Part shown: in pieces, positions 1-11,940 of the stretch | Position numbering within the stretch: the stretch's first letter is position 1 | Layout: each line of letters opens with the position of its first letter | DNA from: Prostheceraeus crozeri | Taxonomy: Eukaryota > Platyhelminthes > Polycladida > Euryleptidae | Assembly (NCBI GenBank): GCA_907163375.1 | Contig: CAJQUW010005700.1 | Span: forward strand, 1-64,000 | Length of the DNA: 64,000 bases | Direction: 5' to 3' | The notes under the pieces: generated by a model | Databases searched by the model: none | The model's input: the letters and a program-made list of their open reading frames with translations, nothing else | Told to the model about the DNA's origin: nothing | Program-made: the position numbers and the translations under genes

Positions 1-2276
1 AAAGAGGGAGGGGGGAAGAAAGGGGAATGGAGAGAAAAAGGAAAAAAGGAAGGGAAGGAATAAAGGGGGTGAAGAGAAACGGGTGAGAAAAAAGAAAGAA
101 AGAGTGGAAGAACAAGGGAAGAAAGAACAAGTGGAGGAAGAAAAGAGGAAGGGGGAAAAAAAAAGGGGAAGAAGAAAGAGGGGGTGGAAGGGAAGGGAGC
201 GAAGGAACAAAAGGGGAGAGGAAAGAAAGGAAAAAGGGGGGGAAGGAGGCAGGAAGAAAAAAGAACGAGGGGGGGGGAGGACAAAATCGGAATGGGAGGA
301 GGGAAGGGAAACGAAGCGCGAGGGAGGGGGAGGGAAAAAAAAAGAAAGGGGGGGGAATGACGGAACAGAGGGGGGAGAAGGACGAAAAGGTGTGAGGAAG
401 AAGGCGGAACAGAAGAATAGGGACGAAGGAAAGAAAAGAAAGGAGAAGAAAGGGGGTGAGAGGAGGGAAGAAGGGACGGAGAGGAAAGGGCGGAGAAGGG
501 GAGGAGGGAAATAGGGGGAAATGAAGGAGGGGAAGAAGAAAGTGAGAAAAGAGAGAGAGGGGAAGGGAGAGAAGGGGTGGGGGGGGGAACAGAGGGAGAA
601 GAAAGAAGGAGGGGGGGGAAACGAGGGGGGGAAGAGGGTAAAGAAGAGGGAAGGAAAGGGGAAAGGATGGGGAGGGAGAGGTAAGCGGGGAGGGGGGAAG
701 AGTGAGAGGGGGAAGAGAAGAAAGGGGGAAAAGAGGAAAAAGAGGAGTGGAAAAAAAGTGAAGGAAGAAAGAAAGAAAAGGGGGGGAATGGAAAGGGTAA
801 AGAGAGAAAAGACAAAAAGAGGAATGGGGAGGGAGGGGGGAAGCACAAACGGGAGGAAGAAAAAAAAGGGGGGGGGGGGGGAAGAAGAAGGAGGTGGAGG
901 GAGAGATGAAAAGGAGAAGGAGGGGAAGAGAGAGGAGGGAGAAGAAGGGAAAGGGAACGCGGAAAGGAAAGGAGAAGGAAGAAGGGAAGGAAGAGGATAC
1001 GGAACGGGGAGGGGGAGAAGAAGGGAAAGGAGAAGGAGAAAGGGGTGAGGAAAAGAGATGAAAAAAGAAAAGGAGAAGGGAAACGGAGAAAAGTAGGAAA
1101 GAAAAGAAAGAGAAGGGCGGAAAGGAGGGAGAAAAAGGAAAAGGGGAGGAGGAAAAGGAAAGGGGAATAGGAGGAGGAGATGGGAGCGAGAAAAAGAAAG
1201 AAAAAGGAAAGGGAGAAAGGAGAAGAAGAAGGGAAAGAGAGGGGGAGACGAAGGCGGGGTGAGGAGAGGAATAGAGGAAAAAAGGGAAGAGGAAAGAGAA
1301 AAAAACGAAAAGGGGGGCAGAAGGGGAGACGAAGAAAGGAGGAGGAGGAGAAAGGGAAAGAGGGAGAGGAAAGAGGGAACGGAGAAGGGAAGGGAAAGGG
1401 GACGAAAAAAAGGGAGAAGGAGGGTGAGAAAAAAGGGGGAGAAGAAAGGGAAATGTGGAGGTGAACAAGGAGGAAAGAGAGGGGGCACGGGGAGAATGGG
1501 GAGGCGAGAACGAAAAGGGAAGAACGAGAGGAAGGACGAAAAGAGGAACGAAAGAAAGGGGAGAAGGGGGGGGAAAGAGAGGAAAGAAGAAGGGGGGGGA
1601 AGGAAGGGAAGAAGAAACGGAAAAAATGGAAAAAGGAAGGGAAGGGGTGGAAGAAAGAAAGGGAGAAACGTCGGAAGCCGGAGGGGAAGAGGGAAAAGGA
1701 GAGAGAAAGGGGAAGGGGGGGAACGGAAAAGAGAGGGGGGGGAGGGAAAAAGAGTGAAGTGAGGGGTTATGGAGAGGGAAGGGAGAAAAAGGTAAAGGGG
1801 AAGAAAAAAAGGGAGAAGGGAGAAAAGGAGAGAAGGAGGAGGAAGAAAGAGAGAAAGAGAGGAGAGAAAGGAAGAGGAGAGAGCGGGAAGGAGAGAGGGG
1901 AGGAAGAGAAAGGAGAGGAGAAAAGAAGAGGAGGGGAGAGAGGAGAAGAAAAAAGAGGGAGAGGAAGGGAAGAGGAGGGAGAAGAAGAAAGAAAGAAAGG
2001 GAGAGAAAGAGAAGGAAGAAACCAAGAGAGAGGAAGAGAAAGGAAAACAGAGAAGAAGAAGAAGAAGAAGAGAGGAAGAGAAGAGAGAGAAGAGAAAAGG
2101 GAGAGGAGAGGAAAGAAAGAAGAGATGAGAGGGGGAAGAGAAGAGGATGGAGAAGATGGAGAAATGAAAGGAGAAGAGGGAGGAAGAGGAGAAAAGAGGA
2201 GAGAGAAGGAGAGAAAGAGAAAGAAGAAGGAAGAGAGGGAGAAGGAGAGGGAGGAAACGAAGGAAAGAGGGAGATA
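1..2276. repeat. Polypurine (GA-rich) low-complexity tract
   Basis: Almost every base on the plus strand is A or G, with scattered single T or C, for about 2.3 kb from the window start. The first ~1.75 kb has longer G runs; the last ~500 bp is more regular GA/GAA. The edge at 2276 is abrupt and ordinary AT-rich sequence follows. The long open frames on both strands (Lys/Arg/Glu/Gly on plus, Ser/Leu/Phe/Pro on minus) arise because stop codons need T (plus) or are rare in pure CT sequence (minus), so they are not genes. Such tracts can form triplexes and are error-prone in sequencing, so the exact length is uncertain. Confidence 0.95.
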
Positions 2277-5200
2277 AATTCGCATTGATTAAAACAAAGA
2301 TTATTCAAATTGAAAATCATTGTTGGTGAGCATGTTTAATGATTTGAAAGCTGATATGCATTGTCATAAAATTCATCGATGTATCATTATTGAAACCATA
2401 AAATACGCAATTATAAATATCTTAAAAACTTGCATTGATGATTCATGCATAAATCCGGTTGAACATTGATGACAAATTCGCATTGATAAAATAAGGATTA
2501 TTCTTTTCAATTCTTACAGTATTCCCGGGTTGAAATAAACCGAGATAATTTTATCTAATATATGACTGATGGTGACAAAATTTTACAAATATTAGATAAT
2601 TGTTTTATAAAACAATCAAATACTGCATATTTGATATTTTTTAATAATTTTTGATACATCTTTGACAATTCGATTTGACAAATATTATCATAATCACCTA
2701 AATGTTCATTTCTGAAACATTTTACAAATATTTATAAATTAATTTGTTGATGTAACAAAAATATTCCTGCATATTTATGTAATTGATAGCATTAAAACAG
2801 TGCAGTAAGCTGACTTCTGAACTGATGTGTTTAGCTACATGATAACAATGTTTACGTCAAATGATTGAAAAATCACAACTTTTTTATCACTAGCCAGCAG
2901 CTGGTGTCAAAACGGAACCGAATCTCCAAGACAAACACGTGAACAATGGGAATTGAACTTGAACAGTTGTAACTTGCACTAGCGAAGTCGATGAACATGC
3001 AGTTTGATTTCACAGACAAGCACAATAGCAGCACCCATATTCCCCATACTTCATTAATAATTGCAGCTCTACATTAATATGAGCGTTTGTTTTCTTCCTT
3101 GCCGCCTTCAGTCGAGGACTTCTGTAGAATACGATCGAGTGACGTCATAACAACATCAATCTTTGCCTTACACGTAGGATCATTGCTTTATAGAGTGACT
3201 GCGCGCAACGCATAGAGTGCGCGTGCCCTCAACGTTGCCTCAACGTCCATGGCGCGCACATGACTTACTTTGCGTTTCCTTTAACAATGCGTGACCTCAC
3301 TCTGGCCATACTGCTGCGCTCGTTTCGATGTGACGCTCCTCACTCGAACAGAAGGGCTGTGAATTGTAAAGCTTTCACTGGATGTGCCAACGACTTTTCA
3401 TGCTGATTCTTTACATTGGCAAACTATGGTTTTTCGTGAAATCTTCTTCGAACTAAAGGAAGTATGATAGAAGATGTGTGAATATCGAATACCTGTGTGA
3501 CTCAATTTCTGCCGATTCTATCAAGTTTACGTGCTGGAGGGCCTCGTAAAAGAAGGTAAATGACGATCACTCAAGTAATTATTAGCCAAGTTATTATTCC
3601 ATGAAGTGCGAGTTAAATTGTATATTAGCTGTAAGCGTACACCTTCATGGTCTCCTTTTTGAAATAATGTCTTGAGGAATTGAAAAAAATTTAACATTTT
3701 AGACCTACCGGTTGCTAAAGTTTTTGATTTAAAAACAATCAATATTTTTCTGAAATTCAGTAGGAAGTTCAAGCGTCGCATCATTTTCAGGCGTGATCAT
3801 TTTTATGCTGTGCTTCAATTGAGTGGTTCCATTTCTTTTTCTCACTTCGCTGGACTTACCGGGTTTCATTCGGGGACAATAGATATTGGAGGAATGTGAC
3901 ACGGCTGTTTTAGACCGGGTTAGGAATTCAAAAAACAGCTTATGTCTTACTCCTTGTTCATCCGTAGATGTAGTGCGTAACTAGGTTTACAGCATCAAGG
4001 TTTCAGGTAGTATCAGGCAAGGAAACTAAGTAGGCCAATTGATAGAGGGTAACATTATAAATTGGAAATTAGTAAGCAATTTCTGCAATTTTTAAGTGTC
4101 ATGCTAAAATCATGAATCTTATGAAATTGCAAAACATGATATTATAATATACTATAAAATGAACCAACACATGAGGTCTTGAAATGAAACCTTATTTTCT
4201 CAAACCACTGAAACGAAATTTAATGCGCACATTCTGCGTCATGACTCAAAATAATTCAGAACAAAAACAAAGCAACGCCACTGTGCTCGGTTTATACAGC
4301 CATGTTTGAGACGAATAGTAGGTGGTAATAAATCTTGCTTTTTCTAGATGAGGCTGCATGAATCCAAATGGTCCCATCCCTGATTAAGAAATAGGGCTCA
4401 AGCTAGCTAGCATTAGACGGCTTGACAAAATGGACCTCATTTGTGATTTAGCTGGTTATAAAAGTAAATCGTCTAATTTTCATAACGACTGATATGTCAG
4501 AGCTTCCGAATTGTTTTGTAATCCTGGATATTTTATGGCAAATGATATTGATCGTCAGTCGCGGGTATATAATACTGAGTCTAATTGTGAAGTACTTATG
4601 TTGCATTCTTAATATTTTTTTGAATGTGTTTGCAGCTAATACATTATTATAATTATGTCTGCTTCTATTTGTTGAATTAGGGGTTATTAGAGGGCTATAT
4701 GGGTTATTCGGGCTATAAAGGGTCTACTTCGAGGTCGTAATTGTGTACCTGGGTTTATACTTCCTACTTATTGTCAAGATGAAATGTATTTTGAACCAGT
4801 CACTCAGTAATGTGGATTGTGCCATGTACCACGTTAAGTCATCATGTAATTTGTGTCACAATATATGGGTTCTCTGACAATCATGGTACTACCGGTATCT
4901 ACTTAGTTTTGGGGAGGAGTGTACAGTCACAGCCCACTGTTTGACCTGGATTATCATCACCTCGCTAGAATTCAATAATAATCAATAACATTGATACAGT
5001 AATGTGTAATACAATAACTGAATTCAGCAATATTTTGATGAAAACATTTTAAACATATTTCATCACTCAAAAATTTTAAATTGATAAGATTTCAATACTC
5101 GCTTTGAACCAGCCCTTGCTCCAAACTATGAATTCACTGTCACATATTCAACCAGTATTTAACAGAATTCTGTGGTGACTATTTGTACCGACAAACATTT

Positions 5201-6144
5201 TAATTGTCTATTTAATTGCTTTTACTTTGACTACAACCAATTAAGTCTTCTATATGAAATCCTCGCACGAACGACTTACAGTCGTTGGCAGCTCAGAAAC
5301 TAATTTATGACGAAGTTATCTTAAGGATCACTTATCAAAAGTAGCGGGCACTATAACAATCTTGGGTCTTCATATGCGTCTCTAAAATTAGTTTATACAA
5401 CTAAGAAGTATCTCAGTCATAGTGAATTTATTGGTCATTCTTATTTGCAAATGATTGTAGAATTTGAATTTAAAAATTAAATACCATGACTGCAGCCCTT
5501 CAAAAATTGATATTGATAGAGAGCATGCAACTTCGCATAACAGGATAAAAATCTTTAAGCGGATACGCGTTTCCGTCGGGGAGGAGTCGTCCCTTGAAAG
5601 GCTATAATGAATTTTTTTAATATTTCTATTTAGGGCCCCACGGAATTATAGAGGATTCTCGTGTTAGGGCCCTTCAAAAGTTGATTTTTTGTCAGAGCCC
5701 CTAACTGCCCGTTCACATCCCCGCATATATAGGTAATGTACGTTTATGTAGGCCGACCAATTAATTGCAATAATTTTATCCAAAAATCAAATGGATTGTC
5801 AGCTTAATTTTCGTCAATTGATTAAATTAATTAATTGCACCTATGTAGCAAATCCCTAGCAATTATTTGAAATTAATTTTTCATTGCCCCTGTTTATCAG
5901 TGATGTTTGCGCTCGGTGAAGGTTTCTTTCTTGAAGACCATTATTTATCAGGGTGCAGTCAGAAGTCAGGTAACATCTAAATCTGCTTGTCGTCGGTAAA
6001 AGGATAAAGGAGCTTAGCGGACGATAACTGATTTATTGTCTTGGATATCTTTCATATCACCTGTTTTTTCAAGTGAAATCAAAAATATGTAAGCCGTCAA
6101 GTTTTGGCGGTTCGTCCAAGTAAATCGGATGAAAACGTCTTTGT
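2277..6144. other. Gene-poor intergenic or intronic stretch
   Basis: No reading frame here shows a recognisable protein family or a paired splice structure. An imperfect direct repeat of about 30 bp occurs at ~2276-2306 and again at ~2474-2504, just right of the polypurine tract. Around 3100-3300 the sequence becomes locally CpG-rich (listed separately). The rest is AT-rich with short low-complexity runs. Confidence 0.6.
3085..3350. promoter_or_regulatory. CpG-rich patch with a perfect CRE (possible promoter or enhancer)
   Basis: A perfect palindromic cAMP-response element, TGACGTCA, lies at 3140-3147. The next ~150 bp are much richer in CpG than the surroundings (runs such as GACTGCGCGCAACGC and CATGGCGCGCACATGAC). 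A splice-donor-like AAG|GTAAAT follows at ~3555. No coding exon could be tied to it on either strand, so a promoter or 5' exon is only a possibility. Confidence 0.25.
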
Positions 6145-6300
6145 GTGAAATTTGCTGAGCTTGCAGCTGCTGTTCCACAGTTGCCCTCCATCCAGTGCTG
6201 GTACGGAGCGAGTATTCAGCTTATACGCACCGACACATACAAAACTGAGAAACCGTCTTTCACACCCCGTGTTGTGAAGATTGTAACAGTTCACTTAGCT
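6145..6300 (+). pseudogene. Relic of a hAT-family transposase C-terminal dimerisation domain
   Basis: In the frame of 6155-6274 the translation reads CPPSSAGTERVFSLY followed by THTKLRNRLSH. This matches the conserved hAT C-terminal block (pattern S-x3-ERxFS ... I/T-x-KLRNRL) used for transposase dimerisation. The preceding KFAELAA piece lies one frame over (from 6145), and the following VVKIVTVHL piece, equivalent to the usual VEKLV block, needs another frame change near 6268. So at least two frameshifts are present and the rest of the transposase is not recognisable. This is a dead fragment, not linked by its ends to the hAT element at 6902. Confidence 0.72.
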
Positions 6301-6901
6301 CTATAGATGATGACATTGACTTGATTGTGAACGAGGTGAAGGAATGTTGTAATGATTGGGGTAATCATCTTGTTCAAAAGCCTACTCATTTGCTTTTATA
6401 GGCCCATAAGTAAGAAGATGATGCAAATTTGTGTAGAGATGTAATTAAGAGTTTGTTATGTTTAGACTTTTGCACTAGCAGATTTATTTTTTTAATTGTT
6501 TTCTGATTTTCGTTAAATACACACGTATGTACAGTTTTCAACAGATATCCTGATATTATTTACATGTAGGCCCAGTTCTTCTTTTTATATTTGTGCCTTC
6601 CTTCTGTACCAGATGAGAATATCTGTCAATTTCAGACTGATCAAACCAAAATATATTTGCGTAGCGAGTACATGTGCATGTATTCCAAATTCATGGCATT
6701 ATCAAAACTTGACATGACTATACTACCGTATGTCGGTGACCTTGAACAGTCCGGTTAATATCAAATGATTTTTAACTGAGCAATGCTAACTAATTCAAAT
6801 ATGCCATATCAAAAGGTCGGTTGATAATTTCGTTACCGGTATATATAGAACTATCTTAATCTGTATATAATTGCACGTAATATTAAATGGCAGATCTATA
6901 G
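6301..6901. other. No recognisable feature
   Basis: AT-rich sequence between the hAT relic and the hAT element. No gene-like frame or strong repeat is visible. The last eight bases (6894-6901, ATCTATAG) are the left target duplication of the hAT element. Confidence 0.6.
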
Positions 6902-9358
6902 CAGTGGTCGGGCCAGCTGCGAAAATTTTGCGAAAATGTTTAAAAAAATGAACTTGCTGCGAAAAAAATTGACTTGGTCCTGCGAAAAATTGAACCTTGT
7001 AATTCTTACATTTAAATGAACCTATGTTGTCTTATAGAATAAACACTGGTCTACAGGATGGAAAAGGCAAACTAATAACAACTAATTAGCATGTTATTCA
7101 TTACGTTATCATTTAGTTAAAGCTTCATTCATATTATTCACAGCGTCTTCACATCTTGTAACAGGTTCAGTAAAATAAAAGAATTGCAGCAGTAGTTCCG
7201 AGCATCTACTGAGTTACTGTGGATGTTGTAACCGCATACGAAGCTGTCAAAGCCATGTTTAAGAAGTTGCCGATAGTTCTATAGAAGAATGATAACCGAC
7301 TTGATTTCAAATAATTTTTCAATTGATGTATAGACAAAACAAATAAAATTCAAATTAATATGAGTATTGTTGTCGGATATATGCATTGAAATTCATTTTG
7401 TACACTCGCTCGATGCCTGAAATTCTGAACGCAACTGGAGTCATTTGAAGCGCTCCACACTTCCTATACGATTTACTCATATTTTTGATATTCAGCTAAC
7501 GATGCAACGGCTCTGATGGATGCAGAAAACACAATGTCTAGCCTTGTGTTATCAGTTGCATTGCCATTAAGTTGTCCAAAGTATCCTCGAACAGCTGTGG
7601 TTTTTAAGATCACCCGAAAAGATCAAATCAAGCGATGAGTGATGTTAAATGAATGTACTCTCATCTACAAACGGTTCTTACCTTCCATTCAGAAAATTTG
7701 AAAGCGCAATCTAAAGACGTGGATGCTGCAAAAAATGTACCCCATTTTATACCAGATAGGCAGAAAATTTCATAGCTGACCCTGGAAAATAGACTGTTAT
7801 GGAATTTTCTCTTAAATGAATCAAAGTCCATAAAAATGAAATGTCCGAATCTCGAGACATCTGTTTTGGATCAACAGTGTGTGAGCGTTGACCTAGCTGC
7901 CGACAATCAGTTCTGCCCATAGAAATAAACTGTTTATCTGAAGTTAACAATTTTATCTTTTTAGTTGTCTGTTTATTGTTGTCAATTTCTATGGTTCTGC
8001 CACACGTTGCCAACCACAGACAGTCTTCGTAAAAAAGTGTCGTTGGCCAAGCGGCATTCCAAGGCTTGTTTTAAAGAACAAGAGGACAGATCACCATCAA
8101 AAAAAGTGGAAAAAGTTACAGCAAAAAAAGGAAAATAATTTTGTGACAATAAATTCGATGCTTCAGAGCACTAAGAGATAAAGATAGAGGCATCGGACAA
8201 AAAAGAAACACACGAGGGAAGGAAAACATTAATATGATGTAGAACTATCGAGCCGGAGTTGATAATACTGCAGGAAAGCACATTTTTGTTCTGCTTCGAA
8301 TTAGATTCATTGGCACACAAGTTTTCGGTCTAAGACCTTCGTCTGTTGCAGAAATAGTGTGATCATCAGATTATTGCGACTACCAATTATTCCTGCAATT
8401 TCTGCAAACAGATGCAAAACTTTGTTGCTTGTGCAGTCGCCGCCACTGATCGACTTCAGTTCCTCCAGGAGCCTGGAAATTTGGGGTGGACCTATACCCT
8501 CAAGCTCGATGCATTCCGAGACGGAGAGAATTGATGGGAAATATCAGTGCAATATTAATGGAAAACCAAGCAAGACAGCAGCGTGAGGAGCAGGAGGAGT
8601 CAATGGAAAGAGAACATCATACTTGATCATACTCAGAGACATCATGCTCAATGTTTTCATGTATATGATTGTTGCATCTTTACAATTTAAGATTGCTGAA
8701 TTTCTGCATGATCCACTTTTTCTCTTTCGATCCGTAATTATTACTTGTTTTCTTTTGATGAAAACTTCTGCTTTCTGTCAATTGCTGATTGGTTTATTTC
8801 CTTTTGTTGTGACCTTCCTGTCAGCGCCTGTTATCAACTGGAACGGATCATGTCTTAAATGACATGTAATAACAAGAATTTTTGTTGTAAAATTTTTGAT
8901 GGTGTTTAGTTGTAAGGTTAGTGACTTTTGACTATATTTGCTACATGCACATGTATGTATTAGCTGATAAGATGGATTCGGTAACAAAATGCCAGTTTTA
9001 TAATTTAGGTAGTTAAGTATCAACAAAATGGCTCCTAAGAAACAGTAGATGGCAGTAGTAGCAAGTTTCTGAAATCAGATATTTGCGAAAAATCTTTTGT
9101 GAGTCATCACTGACGGAACGTAGTTACTTTCGAAAAATCTGGCTTATTACAAGAAAGCACTTAGTTGCGGAGATTGCACAAGACATTTTGAAAAATCAGT
9201 TTGTCCCGACAGATATTGGGCGTTGGTCAAGTTTTGATAAGAGCGGTGTTTTACTCTTCATAATCATGAAATATGATACTGTAATTTGCTGGTATTAGTA
9301 GGCTGCGAAAATTTTGTAGAGCTGCGAAAAAATGGAAAAATCTCTGGACCGACCACTG
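6902..9358. mobile_element. hAT-superfamily DNA transposon, 2,457 bp, non-autonomous or decayed
   Basis: The left end begins CAGTGGTCGGGCCAG and the right end, read on the opposite strand, begins CAGTGGTCGGTCCAG. These are short hAT-type terminal inverted repeats with the family's CAG start. The flanks are identical 8-bp duplications ATCTATAG at 6894-6901 and 9359-9366, the duplication length hAT transposases make. Subterminal GCTGCGAAAATTTT motifs occur just inside both ends. Open frames inside are short, with no clear BED finger, RNase-H-like core or dimerisation domain. It was therefore probably mobilised in trans, or its gene has decayed. Confidence 0.85.
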
Positions 9359-9489
9359 ATCTATAGATAAAAGTGAAAAACTTAAGTGCATGTATTTTTT
9401 TCATTGGAATTTTTGATTTAATTGTGTAATAGTTGTTCTGTAAATGTAAAACGATTATGTTGATCAGTCTGTACTTAATCCCTTCTTTG

Positions 9490-9745
9490 TAGATGGTTGT
9501 TTTTCCCATTACACGGATTCTCTCAATTGCATTGGATGTTTGGGCTTTTCTGCAGCTCATTTAAAGTGGTCCCGTTATTCCTGGTAAGTTGCAATTATTA
9601 TGATCATTTAACAGGCATTTTTGTGTGGATTGACGTTGAAGGTGGTCGTTTTCCCCGTATACACATGTTCTTCCAATTCCATTGAAAGTCATAATTGGTG
9701 CTTCTGAGTTTGGCAGCTCATTCTCTACTTGTATATTAAAGTATG
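9490..9745 (+). repeat. Diverged direct duplication
   Basis: The stretch ~9490-9560 (gatggttgtttttcccat ... gcattgga ... gcagctcatt) recurs in diverged form at ~9637-9725 (ggtggtcgttttccccgt ... ttccattgaa ... ggcagctcatt). The offset is about 150 bp. Boundaries are approximate. Confidence 0.45.
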
Positions 9746-9981
9746 TATTTTAAAAGAGGAACCATTTTCAAAATTTGTGGCTGTTTGAAAATGGGATTAG
9801 GTCATTCTCTTTTCTCTGCAGCTCAGAAATTCTAAGTCGTTACATGACTTTCATCATTTAGTGTACGATGTAGATAATATAAAAGGAGTTTATCGAATAT
9901 TGATAGATATAAAGCACGTGATTACATAATGAACTAGAAATAAGAATGGAAATAAATGATCACTTTAAGTAATCGAAAATT

Positions 9982-10083
9982 GCCGATGCTGTTGAAAATA
10001 TATTCCCAAACTTTCGTCTGTCTCAGACCGCGTCGGGGACGACGAAAATTTGAGAATATATTTTCAACTCAAACAGCATCGGC
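9982..10083. repeat. Imperfect ~100-bp hairpin (inverted repeat)
   Basis: The left arm 9982-10018 (starting GCCGATGCTGTT, ending TTTCGTC) is the reverse complement of the right arm 10041-10083 (starting GACGAAAATTTG, ending CAGCATCGGC). There are two mismatches and a small bulge in the right arm; the loop is about 22 bp. It could be the core of a small foldback element or a miRNA-like precursor. No terminal duplication was identified. Confidence 0.75.
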
Positions 10084-11784
10084 TATTTATGCGGAACAAT
10101 TAAATGATTATTTGAAAATGAGATTCTATTCATCTACAATTTGGTCATCTTAAATCCATAAAGAATGTGTCTAATGATCCGCGCGTGTCCCGAAATTTGA
10201 AAGCGACAAGTGTGAATTTTTGGAAAACCTGGTATACAGTTGCTATCATGTATTCATAAAAGGTGACTTAATCAGTAAAAGTCAACCATCAAATGTCAAT
10301 TTTGAGTAAGTCCCTACCCCTCCTATTTGACGTCAATTGCAAGCAGCCCCTACAATGTTTTTAAAATAACATGTAATTTTTGTTTCTTTGCAGGTGGTTA
10401 ATGCTCGTGGTGATCTCCACATTTGATGCTTTACTTCCTTTGTCCTCTATAACTTTCGGTACTCGCTGCTGATCACTGCGTCAATGTGTGCAATTGGATT
10501 GATTATCTATGGTTGATCTTTCAATATTTCGTGCGAATTGTATGGGATGAATACTGTGAAATAATCTTTTTGTTTTTGGAATCCATTGAGTTTATGCATG
10601 TCATACTTGTGTGTCAGAATCTTCGACATCAAACGTAGTTATCATTTTATTACTATACATATATGGCCCCTTGAAGTGTCAGTGGCTGTTTATGATGCCA
10701 AATTATACCGATGACTTACTGATAATCATTACATCAATCGTGTATATGCATTTTTCAAGTCTTGCGATGTCCTAACGTTATGTCACCATGATTATCGTGA
10801 ATGCTTCGTGAATTTGTCGTCTATGAATGTATTGCATTTCATATATATTAGACCCAGTATAGCATGGATTATACAGTGAGATTATATCAACTTCATAATA
10901 CACGCATGTGTCTTAGTGTATTCATCATTTCCGTGTGTAATTCCAGTTCATAGAATCCTAGAAGCCAGCTAACAGGTCTCTTAAAGGCGAATTAGATGTA
11001 ATTTTTCTGTTGGATACTGAATTTAATTCTGTTTTTAATCAAGTTATAAATTTTGTTAGAGTAAACCCCAGAACTTTGAATTGGCTGCTGCAGCTGTGCC
11101 TGTGATAAAAGTATGTAAAACAATTCAATTTTAATTTTTTGAATTGACTCTTTGAAGGTTTGTTCTGTTTTTTCTTTCATGCAATTTAATTTAGCTTTTA
11201 TTATCCAATTTCAGAAGAATCTCAATGTTTGTAAAGAGAAAGACTAGCGAACAAGTTTGTTATATGAAGTGAACTTTTTTCGTTGTGTTTTTTAGCCTCC
11301 ATGTTTACACTGATTGTTTTTTTGTTATAGATAAAATCTATTCATACCATAATGAGCTATGTATTATTTCCTTAATATGTGAATTTCAGGTAGTTCTAGC
11401 ATGCAAATCAGATATGATTTACCATGCAATTGATGAAAACGTAGTGGCGCGTCAGGTTGGTGAAATTCATTTTTTGAACCGCATGATCGATCCAGAAATG
11501 AATTGAATAGAAATATATGTGAAGAACCCATTTGTGATTACGAACACCCCAGTCGGCAAGTGCAACTTGAATCATTGCATATTTCTAACACGAACTGGTC
11601 TATTCCACACTCAGTTGGAGAATTCAATTCTGTATCGATCGTGCTGTTTAAAAGCGCACTTCACCTTCCTGGGGACCATGGTCAACTTCATCAAGTGCAT
11701 CGTAAAATCATGCATGATTTTTTTGAGCAATATCAATTGTCACATTGATAAATCATTGATACGTAATGGATCATGGATAATATT

Positions 11785-11940
11785 CATGCATGGGAATGCA
11801 TGAATCATGCATTCTCATGCATGAATCATGCATTCTCATGCATGAATCATGCATTCTCATGCATGAATCATGCATTCCCATGCATGAATCATGCATTCCC
11901 ATGCATGAATAATGCATTCCCATGCATGATTGATTTCTGA
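11785..11940 (+). repeat. Tandem minisatellite, 21-bp unit
   Basis: About seven head-to-tail copies of a unit based on ATGAATCATGCATTCTCATGC, with C/T variants in the last third. The unit is itself rich in short palindromes (ATGCAT, TGCATGCA-like). It sits at the outer edge of the duplicated flank that begins near 11985. Confidence 0.85.

Larger units (their letters stand above)
9367..11784. other. Gene-poor stretch
   Basis: Apart from the diverged duplication and the hairpin listed separately, this region has only short AT-rich frames with no recognised family. A palindromic TTGACGTCAA lies at 10327-10336. No exon with paired splice signals was found. Confidence 0.5.

Noticed and set aside
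83-2285. Several long open frames (90-175 codons) on both strands of the polypurine tract
   Set aside because: They exist only because stop codons are nearly impossible in AG-only or CT-only sequence; the products are low-complexity Lys/Arg/Glu/Gly or Ser/Leu/Phe/Pro strings with no domain.
3340-3560. A 5' coding exon ending at the donor-like AAG|GTAAAT near 3555
   Set aside because: All three plus frames have stops close by and no downstream exon was found; kept only as a weak regulatory call.
7747-8013. An 88-codon minus-strand frame inside the hAT element as a transposase remnant
   Set aside because: No BED finger, catalytic core or dimerisation motif is visible.
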